From positions 682,001 to 746,000 of the forward strand of contig NZ_CP087164.1 in assembly GCF_021172045.1 (NCBI RefSeq): DNA of 64,000 nt, read 5' to 3'. Source of the DNA: Capillimicrobium parvum. GTDB lineage: Bacteria; Actinomycetota; Thermoleophilia; Solirubrobacterales; Solirubrobacteraceae. Positions within the stretch are counted from its first letter, which is position 1; each line of letters begins with the position of its first letter. Both the position numbers and the translations under genes were made by a program. Shown here piece by piece: positions 50,050-57,616 of this stretch. The notes below the pieces were generated by a model that saw only the letters and a program-made list of their open reading frames with translations, had not been told where the DNA came from and did not search any database.

Positions 50050-50682
50050 GTGAGCAGCGACACGATCACGGAGCTCGCCCGGCTCGGCTCGGCCACCGTC
50101 TACGAGGCGGGCGGGCGGCGCGGCTACGTCGACCTCGACCTGCACCAGATCGTCCCCGGCTCCCGCGCCGCCGGGCCGGCGCGGACGGTGCGCTGCGGGC
50201 AGGGCGACAACCTGATGGTGCACGCCGCGATGGCCGCGCTGGCGCCCGGCGACGTGCTCGTGCTCACGATGCCCGAGCCGGCGCCGGTCGCGCTCGTCGG
50301 CGACCTGCTCGCCACGCAGGCTCAGGTCCGCGGCGCGGCCGCGGTGCTCGTCGATGCCGCGGTGCGCGACGTCGAGGAGCTGCGCGAGATGGGCCTCCCG
50401 ATCTGGGCGCGGTGGGTGCGCGTCCACGGTGCGGCGAAGGACGTCTCGGGCGCGCTCGACGTGCCGGTCGCCGTCGGCGGGGCGACGATCCGTCCCGGCG
50501 ACGTGCTCGTGCTCGACGCCGACGGCGTCGCGGTGGTCGAGGCCGAGCGCGTCGACGAGGTGCTCGCGGCCTCGCAGGAGCGCGAGCGCAAGGAGGCGGT
50601 CAAGCGCGCCAAGCTGCAGGCGGGCGCCCTGTCCTACGAGCTCGACGGTCTGCGCGAGCGGGTGGAGGGAGCGGCCCCATGA
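50050..50682 (+). CDS. RraA/LigK-like 4-carboxy-4-hydroxy-2-oxoadipate aldolase
   Basis: 210 residues, the RraA-fold HMG/CHA aldolase family. GDLLATQAQVRGAAAVLVDA with Asp102, and Arg106-Asp107 in AAVRDVEE, are the pyruvate/metal-binding positions; CGQGDNLMVHAAMAAL and GDVLVLDADGVAVV complete the fold. LigK/GalC/ProA enzymes split CHA into pyruvate and oxaloacetate. Directly downstream of the GalB-like hydratase, which makes the CHA reading stronger than RNase E inhibitor (RraA). GTG 50050; ATGA overlap with the dioxygenase. Confidence 0.85.
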   Translation: MSSDTITELARLGSATVYEAGGRRGYVDLDLHQIVPGSRAAGPARTVRCGQGDNLMVHAAMAALAPGDVLVLTMPEPAPVALVGDLLATQAQVRGAAAVLVDAAVRDVEELREMGLPIWARWVRVHGAAKDVSGALDVPVAVGGATIRPGDVLVLDADGVAVVEAERVDEVLAASQERERKEAVKRAKLQAGALSYELDGLRERVEGAAP

Positions 50683-51620
50683 TGGACATCGCCCACCTGG
50701 GCCCGGCGGAGCTGCTGACGCCGGCGTTCGACGAGAGCCTGCGGTTCTTCGTCGACGTGATGGGGATGGAGGTCGAGGCGCAGCAGGGCGGCTCGGCGTA
50801 CCTGCGCGCGTGGGGCGACTACCAGCGCCACTCGCTCAAGCTCACCGCCTCGGAGACGTCGGGGCTGGCGGTGCTCGGCCTGCGGGCCAGCAGCCCCGAG
50901 GCGCTCGAGCGCCGCGTCGCGCTGGTCGAGGCGACCGGGCTCGGCGCGGGCTGGCACGACGGCGACGTCGGGCGCGGGCCGTCCTACCGCTTCCGCGACC
51001 CGGACGGCCACGCCTTCGACCTCTACTACGAGACCGAGCGCTACTCGCCGCCCGAGCACCTGCGGCCGTCGCTGAAGAACCAGCCGCAGCGCTACACCGG
51101 CCGCGGCTGCGCGGTCAAGCGCCTCGACCACTGCAACGTGCTGGCGGAGGACGTGCGCGCGAACCGCATGTTCGCGACCGAGGCCCTCGGCTACCGCCTC
51201 TACGAGCGCATCGAGCTCGACGACGGCACGGAGGCCGGTGCGTGGATGAGCGTGACGATCGCCGCCCACGAGCTGATCTACACCGCCGACGCGTACGGCG
51301 CCCGCGGCCGTCTGCACCACCTCGCGTTCTGGGTGGACACGCGCGAGGAGTGCCTGCGCGCCGCCGACATCTTCCTCGACAACGACGTCCACATCGAGGC
51401 GGCCCCGTCGAAGCACGCGATCGCGCAGGGGTTCTTCCTCTACGGCTACGAGCCGGGCGGCAACCGCATCGAGGTGACCACCGGCGGCTACCTGCAGTAC
51501 GACCCCGACCCGGTCACGGTCGTGTGGACCGAGGAGGAGCGGCGGCTCGGGCAGGCCTGGCGGGTCAAGACGGTCGAGACGTTCCACACGTACGGCACGC
51601 CGCCGGTCGCCGGCACCTAG
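50679..51620 (+). CDS. Type I extradiol dioxygenase (catechol 2,3-dioxygenase-like VOC)
   Basis: 313 residues, two VOC modules. Fe ligands His151 (RLDHCNVLA), His213 or 214 (RLHHLAFWV) and Glu265 (NRIEVTTGG) sit at the positions of the classical catechol 2,3-dioxygenases. FRDPDGHAFDLYYETERY and FFLYGYEPGGNRIEV are typical. It cleaves a catechol-type ring next to a hydroxyl. Last gene of the operon, coupled to the aldolase by ATGA, and the apparent entry enzyme of the pathway encoded by the four genes before it. Confidence 0.9.
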   Translation: MMDIAHLGPAELLTPAFDESLRFFVDVMGMEVEAQQGGSAYLRAWGDYQRHSLKLTASETSGLAVLGLRASSPEALERRVALVEATGLGAGWHDGDVGRGPSYRFRDPDGHAFDLYYETERYSPPEHLRPSLKNQPQRYTGRGCAVKRLDHCNVLAEDVRANRMFATEALGYRLYERIELDDGTEAGAWMSVTIAAHELIYTADAYGARGRLHHLAFWVDTREECLRAADIFLDNDVHIEAAPSKHAIAQGFFLYGYEPGGNRIEVTTGGYLQYDPDPVTVVWTEEERRLGQAWRVKTVETFHTYGTPPVAGT

Positions 51621-51904
51621 GACTGGCTGGTCGAGGCGGGCGGCAGCTGGGTCTGGCTCGGGGTCTGGCTCGGGGCCTGCGCCGACGACGCGTCGCCGCT
51701 CGACGTGCTCGTGTCGCCGCTGGTCTGCGCGGGCGAGGCCGTGCTCGGCGAGGCCAGCGACTCGCCGCTGCGCACGGTGGCGTAGACGACGCCCCACAGC
51801 GCGATGAACACGGCGACGCTCAGGGCGACGACGACGCGGCGCACGCGGCGCACGCGGGCGCGGCGGTCAGGCGGGGTAGGAGGTGAAGATGCGCTCGGGG
51901 GCAC
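51617..51904 (-). CDS. Small membrane-anchored Ser/Thr/Pro-rich protein
   Basis: 95 residues from GTG 51904. A basic cytoplasmic start (DRRARVRRVRR) precedes one transmembrane helix VVVALSVAVFIALWGVVYAT and an outside region of Ser, Thr, Gln and Pro (TSGDTSTSSGDASSAQAPSQ). Overlaps the ferric-reductase-like gene end by 38 bases and the dioxygenase end by four. Co-transcribed with the flavin-related genes; the Ser/Thr-rich arm is a possible attachment site or wall spacer. No family recognised. Confidence 0.6.
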   Translation of the reverse strand: MPPSASSPPTPPDRRARVRRVRRVVVALSVAVFIALWGVVYATVRSGESLASPSTASPAQTSGDTSTSSGDASSAQAPSQTPSQTQLPPASTSQS

Positions 51905-52484
51905 GGATGGGCTCCTTCGTTCGATCGACGGGACGGGGGGCGGGCAGCGGCGGGGACGACCGCCGGCGGGTCATGCGGACCGCCAGCAGGCCGCCGGCCG
52001 GCCCGACGACGAGCGCGACCATGACCAGGAACCACGCGCGCCCGGCGTCGCTGCCCTCGCCGAGCGAGTGGACGACGCCCAGCACCCAGGCGAGCGCGGT
52101 GAAACGGTGCAGGCTGCGCCAGCGGGCGGTGCCGATCCGCCGCCGCGCGTAGTAGGACAGGCCGAGCAGCGCCAGTGCCCAGGCGCCGACGATCCCCGCC
52201 GCGGTCCACCAGCGGTGGTAGTTGGAGTGCAGCGGGATCGCGATGTCGGCGAGCGACGGGCGCAGGTAGCTGTCACCGAGCAGCGAGAGGCCGTGGACGG
52301 CGAGCGCGACGAGCGTCGCCAGCGACAGGACCTCGTGCAGCGAGCGCAGGTCCTGCGCGCGGCGGCCCCGGATCAGGCGGCCGCCCATGAGCAGCCCGGC
52401 GGACACGGCGAGGCTGGCGAGCAGCAGCGCGGTGATGCCCGCGGCGCGGCTCGTGATCCAGAAGAGGTGGTGGTCGGCGGTCAT
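51867..52484 (-). CDS. Ferric reductase-like transmembrane protein (MsrQ/YedZ-like)
   Basis: 205 residues with about six hydrophobic helices: WITSRAAGITALLLASLAVS, HEVLSLATLVALAVHGLSLL, WWTAAGIVGAWALALLGLSY, SLHRFTALAWVLGVVHSLG. Heme-ligand His candidates are in RSLHEVL, VALAVHGL, WRSLHRF and GVVHSLG, the paired spacing of ferric-reductase heme b domains. No flavin or NADPH domain is attached. ATG 52484 overlaps the apbE stop, so this heme protein is made with an FMN transferase. Confidence 0.8.
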   Translation of the reverse strand: MTADHHLFWITSRAAGITALLLASLAVSAGLLMGGRLIRGRRAQDLRSLHEVLSLATLVALAVHGLSLLGDSYLRPSLADIAIPLHSNYHRWWTAAGIVGAWALALLGLSYYARRRIGTARWRSLHRFTALAWVLGVVHSLGEGSDAGRAWFLVMVALVVGPAGGLLAVRMTRRRSSPPLPAPRPVDRTKEPIRAPERIFTSYPA

Positions 52485-53398
52485 CGCGCCACCAGGTGGG
52501 GCCGGCCGTCGGCGGTCACGAACAGCCCGCCGTCGGGCAGGTGCTCCGCCGCGTGGTCGGGCCCGGCGAGCAGCGCCGCCTTGGCCCGGACCTCGGCCAC
52601 GACGCCGCGGTCGGCGAGCGCCGTCACCTGCACGATGCCGGTGTCGGCCGGCGCGCCCGTCCGCGGGTCGACGAGGTGGTGGCCGCCGGCCCAGCGCCGG
52701 CGGGTCACGCCGCTCGTCGCCACGGCACCGCGGGCGAGGTGGAAGCGGTGCACGACGCGCTCGTCGTCGAACGGGTCGCCGACGTCGACGGGCCGCAGCA
52801 GGCCGGCGGCGCCGCCGAGGCGCAGGTCGCCCGCGCAGTCGACGGCCCACGAGGCGCAGCGCGCGAGGGTGCCGGCCATGCGGTCGGCGGCCAGGCCCTT
52901 GCCGAGCCCGCCGCTGTCGAGCCGGACCCCGGCCGGCCGCACGACCTCGTCGCCGCGCACGCCGACCAGCCGCCACTCGCCGGGCAGCGGCGAGGCGGGG
53001 CGGTCGCGGCGCAGGCGCTCGACGCGGGCGGGGTCGAAGTGCTCGCGGTAGCCGGCCGCCTCGACCGCGGCGAGGCACGTCGCGTCGACGAGCCCGCCGG
53101 ACGCGTCGCCCGCCCAGCGCACAGCGGCGGCGAAGGTCCGCAGGAGATCGCTCGCCGGCACCGCGCCGCGCGGGTCGGCGTTCAGGCGCGACAGCTCGCT
53201 GCCGGGCTCGAAGCGGGTCAGGCGCCGGTGGGCGTCCTCGGCGATCGCGCGGGCGCCGGCCAGCGCGCAGGCGACGGCGAGGCGGTCGTCGCCGCCGGCG
53301 GACACGCCGACCGTCGTGCCGAAGCACGCGAAGCGGCGGCGCTGCTCGGCGATGGTCGCCGGCGCCGCGGCCCGGCTGACGGTGGCTGACGTGGACAT
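52481..53398 (-). CDS. apbE: FAD:protein FMN transferase (ApbE family)
   Basis: 305 residues. ACFGTTVGVSA, LTRFEPGSELSRLNADPRGA, and RLDSGGLGKGLAADRMAGTL (the ApbE D-x-GG-x-KG flavin motif), then GAVATSGVTRR and HHLVDPRTGAPAD. It transfers FMN from FAD onto Thr/Ser of extracytoplasmic redox proteins. No lipobox or signal is seen, so the protein may act inside or the start may be further upstream. Operon with the heme membrane protein and a Ser/Thr-rich anchored protein. Confidence 0.88.
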   Translation of the reverse strand: MSTSATVSRAAAPATIAEQRRRFACFGTTVGVSAGGDDRLAVACALAGARAIAEDAHRRLTRFEPGSELSRLNADPRGAVPASDLLRTFAAAVRWAGDASGGLVDATCLAAVEAAGYREHFDPARVERLRRDRPASPLPGEWRLVGVRGDEVVRPAGVRLDSGGLGKGLAADRMAGTLARCASWAVDCAGDLRLGGAAGLLRPVDVGDPFDDERVVHRFHLARGAVATSGVTRRRWAGGHHLVDPRTGAPADTGIVQVTALADRGVVAEVRAKAALLAGPDHAAEHLPDGGLFVTADGRPHLVAR

Positions 53399-53514
53399 GC
53401 CAGACAGGCTGCGCCCGCACGCTCAACAGAGCATGTGGCGACCCTGGGAGATTGCTGGGCGTCGCATCCGACCTCCGACATGCGCCGGCGCCGGCACGCC
53501 GCGCGCCTGGGCGT

Positions 53515-55011
53515 CTACGCGGACTGCCGCGACGGCTCTTCCGGGCTCGGCTGCTGGGTGCGCAGCGGGCGCTCCTCGAGCATCAGCGCGCAGGCGACCC
53601 CGGCCACGGCGATGATCGCGGTGACCAGGAAGACGGGCTGCAGCGCGGACGCGAGCGCGTCGTGCGTGCGCTCGCTCAGCTCGGGGGCCACGCGGCCGCC
53701 CTGCAGAAGCCGGTTCGTGTCGACGCGCAGCGCCGCGTTGCCCAGCCGGTCGGTGAGCTCGGCCGCGAGCCGGTTGCTCAGCAGCGCGCCGAGCCCGGCC
53801 ACCGCGAGGCTGCCCGCGAGCGAGCGGAAGAAGACGAGCGCCGCCGTGGCGGTCCCGAGCTGGGGGACGGGGACCGCGTTCTGCGTCGCCACCACGTAGG
53901 CCTGGACGCTCAGCCCCATGCCGATGCCCGCGATGGTGAGGAAGACGACGGCGAGGGCGTGGCTCGTGTCGCTGTCGAGCTGCGTCAGGAGGCTGACGCC
54001 GGCCAGGACGCAGATGGCGCCGGCGATCGGGAACGGCTTGTAGCGGCCCGTCCGCGACATCGCGTTGCCGGTCAGGGACGCCGCGGTGACCCACCCGACC
54101 GAGAACCCCATCAGCACGAGCCCGGAGATCGTCGCCGAGTCGCCGAGCACGCCCTGCAGGTAGACGGGGACGTAGATCGACACCGAGAACAGGACCGCGC
54201 CGAACACCGCGTTCGCGCCCGTGGACACGGCGAACACGCGGTTGCGAAACAGGGAGAGCGGCAGGATCGGCTCCGACGCGCGGTGCTCGATCGCCAGGAA
54301 CAGGCCCACCCCGGCGATGCCCGCGATCGCCGCGCCGACGACCTCCGGCGACCCCCACGGGTACGTCGTCCCGCCCCACACCGACGCGAGCAGGATGCAC
54401 GTGATCGCCACGCCGAGCACGATCGCGCCGGCGTAGTCGATCTTGTGCTCCCGGCGCTGCTGCGGCACGTGCATCGTCCGCACGACGACGACGAGCGCCA
54501 ACAGGCCCAGCGGCAGGTTGATGAGGAAGATCCAGCGCCAGGAGACGACGTCGGTGAGCGCGCCGCCGACCAGCGGCCCGGCGACCGCGGCGATGCCCCA
54601 CATGCTCGTGAGGTAGCCCTGGTAGCGGGGGCGCTCGCGGGGCGGGAACAGATCGGCGATCGTCGTCTGGGCCAGGGGGATCAGGCCCCCGGCGCCGAGC
54701 CCCTGCAGCGCCCGGAACGCGATCAGCTGGCCCATGGTCTGGGCCAGGCCGCACAGCAGCGAGCCGACGATGAAGAGGGAGATCGCGATGACGAACAGCC
54801 GGCGGCGGCCGTAGAGGTCCGACAGCTTGCCGTACAGCGGGATCGTCACCGTCGAGGCCACGAGGTACGCGGAGACGACCCACGACAGGTGGTTGAAGCC
54901 CTCGAGGTCCGTGACGATGCGCGGCAGCGCGGTGGCGACGATCGTCTGGTCCAGCGCCGCGAGGAGCGTGGCCAGCATGATCGCCCCGAAGGTGACCGCT
55001 CGACCCTTCAC
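53515..55011 (-). CDS. MFS drug exporter, DHA2 (EmrB/QacA) family
   Basis: 498 residues, 14-helix type. Helix 1 LAALDQTIVATALPRIVTDL, motif A GKLSDLYGRRRLFV, GLGAGGLIPLAQTTIADLFP, and motif C SMWGIAAVAGPLVGGAL. GTG 55011 is placed by a TACTCT -10 seven bases upstream and by the start of homology. Independent of the ring-cleavage operon. Substrate unknown. Confidence 0.92.
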   Translation of the reverse strand: MKGRAVTFGAIMLATLLAALDQTIVATALPRIVTDLEGFNHLSWVVSAYLVASTVTIPLYGKLSDLYGRRRLFVIAISLFIVGSLLCGLAQTMGQLIAFRALQGLGAGGLIPLAQTTIADLFPPRERPRYQGYLTSMWGIAAVAGPLVGGALTDVVSWRWIFLINLPLGLLALVVVVRTMHVPQQRREHKIDYAGAIVLGVAITCILLASVWGGTTYPWGSPEVVGAAIAGIAGVGLFLAIEHRASEPILPLSLFRNRVFAVSTGANAVFGAVLFSVSIYVPVYLQGVLGDSATISGLVLMGFSVGWVTAASLTGNAMSRTGRYKPFPIAGAICVLAGVSLLTQLDSDTSHALAVVFLTIAGIGMGLSVQAYVVATQNAVPVPQLGTATAALVFFRSLAGSLAVAGLGALLSNRLAAELTDRLGNAALRVDTNRLLQGGRVAPELSERTHDALASALQPVFLVTAIIAVAGVACALMLEERPLRTQQPSPEEPSRQSA

Positions 55012-55096
55012 CGATCCGAGAGTATGGCGCCGCGTGGTGGGTAGCACACCCAGCCCCGCGGCTGAGACCACGCCCGCGAGTCCCTAAGCTCGCCCG

Positions 55097-55285
55097 GTGG
55101 GCGACGACGAGCTGACCACCGAACAGCTGAAGGCGATCCAGGCCGACCGCGCTTCGTCCGAGGACGCCGAGGCGCAAGAGGCCGAGATGGAGAGCGACGA
55201 GCGCGTCCACCGCCGGCGGGCCGACAAGGCCGCCTATCTACGCGACAAGCTGGCCGAGCAGGCCGAGAGCGACCTGGAGGGGTAG
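55097..55285 (+). CDS. Small acidic helical protein
   Basis: 62 residues, about a third Asp/Glu, predicted helical (TTEQLKAIQADRASSEDAEA, RADKAAYLRDKLAEQAESD). TAAGCT (55085-55090) lies six bases before GTG 55097, a leaderless start. The next gene begins five bases after the stop, with GGAG as ribosome site, so it is co-transcribed with the M29 aminopeptidase. No family recognised. Confidence 0.6.
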   Translation: MGDDELTTEQLKAIQADRASSEDAEAQEAEMESDERVHRRRADKAAYLRDKLAEQAESDLEG

Positions 55286-55290
55286 CGGAG

Positions 55291-56490
55291 ATGGACGATG
55301 GGATGCTGGAGCGCCTCGCCGACCTGATCGTCGGCGTGGGCGCCAACGTGCAGCCGGGTCAGGTCGTGGCTGTGGGCAGCGAGCCCGGCAAGGAGGCACT
55401 GACCCGCGCGATCGTGCGGTCCGCGTACCGCCACGGCGCGAAGTTCGTCGACGTGTCCGTCTGGGACCTGCACGTCAAGAAGGCGCGCATCGAGCTCTCG
55501 CGCGAGGAGGACCTCGACTTCGTGCCGCCGTGGTTCGGCCAGCGCATGCTCGCGCTCGGCGACATGCGCGGTGTGCGCATCGCCCTCAGCGGCCCGGTCG
55601 AGCCGACCCTGTTCGCGGGCCTGCCGCCCGAGCGCCTCGGCAGGGACCAGCTGCCGTTCGTCCCCGAGGCGATGAAGGTCGTCAACGACCGCACGGTCAA
55701 CTGGTGCGTGGCGCCCTGCCCGACCGAGAAGTGGGCGAGCTTCGTTCACCGCGACCTCGAGCCCGCCGAGGCGCTCGCGCGCCTCGAGGAGCAGCTCGTG
55801 CACATCATGCGCCTCGACGAGGCCGACCCCGCCGAGGCGTGGCGCTCCCGCGTCGCCGCCATCGCGAGCGCGGCCGAGCGCCTCGACGAGCGCGGCTTCG
55901 ACGCGATCCGGTTCCGCGGCGAGGGCACCGACCTGCGGGTCGGCCTGCTGCCGTCGTCCACATGGACCGGCGGCGCGATGGACACGGTCGGGGGCATCTC
56001 GCACATCGCCAACCTCCCGACCGAGGAGGTCTTCACCGCGCCCGACCCGCAGCGGGTCGACGGCGAGGTCCGCGCCACGAAGCCGCTCGTGCTCGGCGGG
56101 ACCACGATCGAGGGGCTGCGCGTGCGCTTCGAGGGCGGGCGCGCGGTGGCGATCACGGCTGACACCGGCGGCGACGTTCTGGAGGCGATGACCCGCCGCG
56201 ACGAGGGTGCCGCCCGCCTCGGCGAGCTGGCGCTCGTCGACCGCGAGGGCCGCATCGGCCCCATGGACACGGTGTTCTACGACACGCTGCTCGACGAGAA
56301 CGCCGCGAGCCACATCGCGCTCGGCGCCGCCTACGAGCTCACCGTGCGCGACGAGGCCGACATCGACCGCATCAACCGCAGCGACATCCACATCGACTTC
56401 ATGATCGGCTCGCCGGAGATCGAGGTCGACGGGCTGGAGGCCGACGGCAACGCGGTCCCGGTGCTGCGCGAGGGGGTCTGGCAGATCTGA
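55291..56490 (+). CDS. M29 family aminopeptidase (AmpS-like)
   Basis: 399 residues, the usual length. Dinuclear-metal ligands are Glu of FRGEGTDLRVGL, Glu/Glu in LPTEEVFTAPD, His in SHIALGAAYE, and His/Asp in DIHIDFMIGS. The N-terminal substrate domain contains VQPGQVVAVGSEPGKEALTR. Removes N-terminal residues from peptides in the cytoplasm. Homology is intact over the full length. Confidence 0.93.
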   Translation: MDDGMLERLADLIVGVGANVQPGQVVAVGSEPGKEALTRAIVRSAYRHGAKFVDVSVWDLHVKKARIELSREEDLDFVPPWFGQRMLALGDMRGVRIALSGPVEPTLFAGLPPERLGRDQLPFVPEAMKVVNDRTVNWCVAPCPTEKWASFVHRDLEPAEALARLEEQLVHIMRLDEADPAEAWRSRVAAIASAAERLDERGFDAIRFRGEGTDLRVGLLPSSTWTGGAMDTVGGISHIANLPTEEVFTAPDPQRVDGEVRATKPLVLGGTTIEGLRVRFEGGRAVAITADTGGDVLEAMTRRDEGAARLGELALVDREGRIGPMDTVFYDTLLDENAASHIALGAAYELTVRDEADIDRINRSDIHIDFMIGSPEIEVDGLEADGNAVPVLREGVWQI

Positions 56491-56535
56491 TCCGAAGCGA
56501 ACCCTCGCTACGCTCTTTCGCGGCCGCGAGGCCCT

Positions 56536-56625
56536 GGAGAGGTGCCGGAGCGGTTGAACGGGCGGCACTGGAAATGCCGTGACGGGGGTCAACCTCGTCC
56601 GAGGGTTCGAATCCCTCCCTCTCCG
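56536..56625 (+). tRNA. tRNA-Ser(GGA)
   Basis: 90 nt class II tRNA. Acceptor GGAGAGG pairs with CCTCTCC (56618-56624), discriminator G56625. Anticodon loop CTGGAAA with GGA at 56570-56572. Long variable arm and T arm GAGGG TTCGAAT CCCTC at 56601-56617. CCA not encoded. Shares the D-arm text GGTGCCGGAG with tRNA-Ser(CGA). Confidence 0.95.
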
Positions 56626-56765
56626 CTGGCCCTCCCTGCTGCGGTGGGCCCAGCAGGCGCCCTCCCGCAGGACGACCGTCTGCGCCGCCCGCACCCGGCG
56701 CCGCCGCCTGGTGCACGGGCCACGGCGCTCTGGGAAGGATCCGCGGATGCGGCGCGGAGGTCAGC

Positions 56766-57233
56766 TCAGTAGCGAATCGTCAATTCCGAGTTGTCGGTGT
56801 TCCCGACGTTGTGGCTGGTGATGGACGTCACATGGCTGTAGCGGCCGATGCCGAACAGCCCGGTCGTGATGACCGAATCCTGAGCTTGCAGATCGAGCGG
56901 GAAGTTGGTCCCGTAGACGACGCCGTCGCGCAGCACGATGTCCGCGTTGCAGCGAGCGTGGGCGTTGACGTCGAGGATCGTGCAGACGATGTGGTCGTAG
57001 CCGAACACTGCCCTGGCGTGATGCGTGGCCGTACCCCTGTACAGGTGGTCGCCGCCCACGAAGTAGGCTCCCGGCCCAGGCGCCCCCGTCAGCGGGTTGC
57101 CGTTGGCGTCGAACGGGCCGCCCACCTGCGGGATCGGCTTGGAGAACAGGCGCAGCGTCTTGGCGCTGGCGACCGCAGGCATCGCCGTCAACGAGGCTGC
57201 GGATATGGCGAGTACGGCAAGGGACTTCTTCAC
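56766..57233 (-). CDS. Secreted allene-oxide-cyclase/dirigent-like barrel protein, second member
   Basis: 155 residues. Signal peptide SLAVLAISAASLTAMPAVAS with ASA-K cleavage. Mature part: GDHLYRGTATHHARAVFGYD, two Cys (IVCTIL, ARCNAD) eleven residues apart, LRDGVVYGTNFP and IGRYSHVTSITSHNVG. The Cys-pair / LxDG / GxGRY order matches the protein at 40574-41044, though identity is low. GTG 57233 with GAGGAGGG upstream. Role unknown. Confidence 0.72.
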   Translation of the reverse strand: MKKSLAVLAISAASLTAMPAVASAKTLRLFSKPIPQVGGPFDANGNPLTGAPGPGAYFVGGDHLYRGTATHHARAVFGYDHIVCTILDVNAHARCNADIVLRDGVVYGTNFPLDLQAQDSVITTGLFGIGRYSHVTSITSHNVGNTDNSELTIRY

Positions 57234-57398
57234 GGCTACCCTCCTCAGGGTCGGTGAATGAGGAACCTGGCTGCCGGGATGCTCGACTTCGGGCTCGCTT
57301 GCCCGATCAGCGCGACAATACGCCGCAATCCCGGTCGAAGGCAAGCTGAGGTTTCAGGCGGCGTGGCGGCGAGCGGGGCGACCCCCGTTCCGTGCTCC

Positions 57399-57518
57399 GC
57401 CGGCTTCCCATCGGGATCTCGACCCACCGGGATCTCGCCCGAGGAGGTCATTCCCACGGCCGGCTTCCCATCGGGATCTCGACCCACCGGGATCTCGCCC
57501 GAGGAGGCCGTTCCCACC
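57399..57518. repeat. Two tandem 60-bp repeats with nested decamers
   Basis: Units 57399-57458 and 57459-57518 differ at three positions. Each contains CGGGATCTCG twice, 16 bases apart (57412, 57428, 57472, 57488). It lies in the 383-base gap between the divergent barrel-protein gene and the carbonic anhydrase gene. Open on the minus strand as a 20-residue repeat, but with no gene-like context. Confidence 0.75.
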
Positions 57519-57616
57519 GTGGGACGAGGGCGAGGACGACGCGACGCAGTGGCGCGCGTCCAGGGGATCTGGCAGGATCGTCGCCCTCGACAGCCCGTAT
57601 GCAAGGAGGCAGACGC

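Noticed and set aside
50050-50682. RNase E inhibitor (RraA) reading of the aldolase-like gene
   Set aside because: The neighbouring GalB-like hydratase and dioxygenase, and the retained Arg106/Asp107 pair, favour the CHA/HMG aldolase branch of the same fold.
57245-57604. Minus-strand frame with a 20-residue repeat (GEIPVGRDPDGKPAVG)
   Set aside because: The repeat follows from the 60-bp DNA repeat, several frames are open across it, and there is no start signal, promoter or known family.
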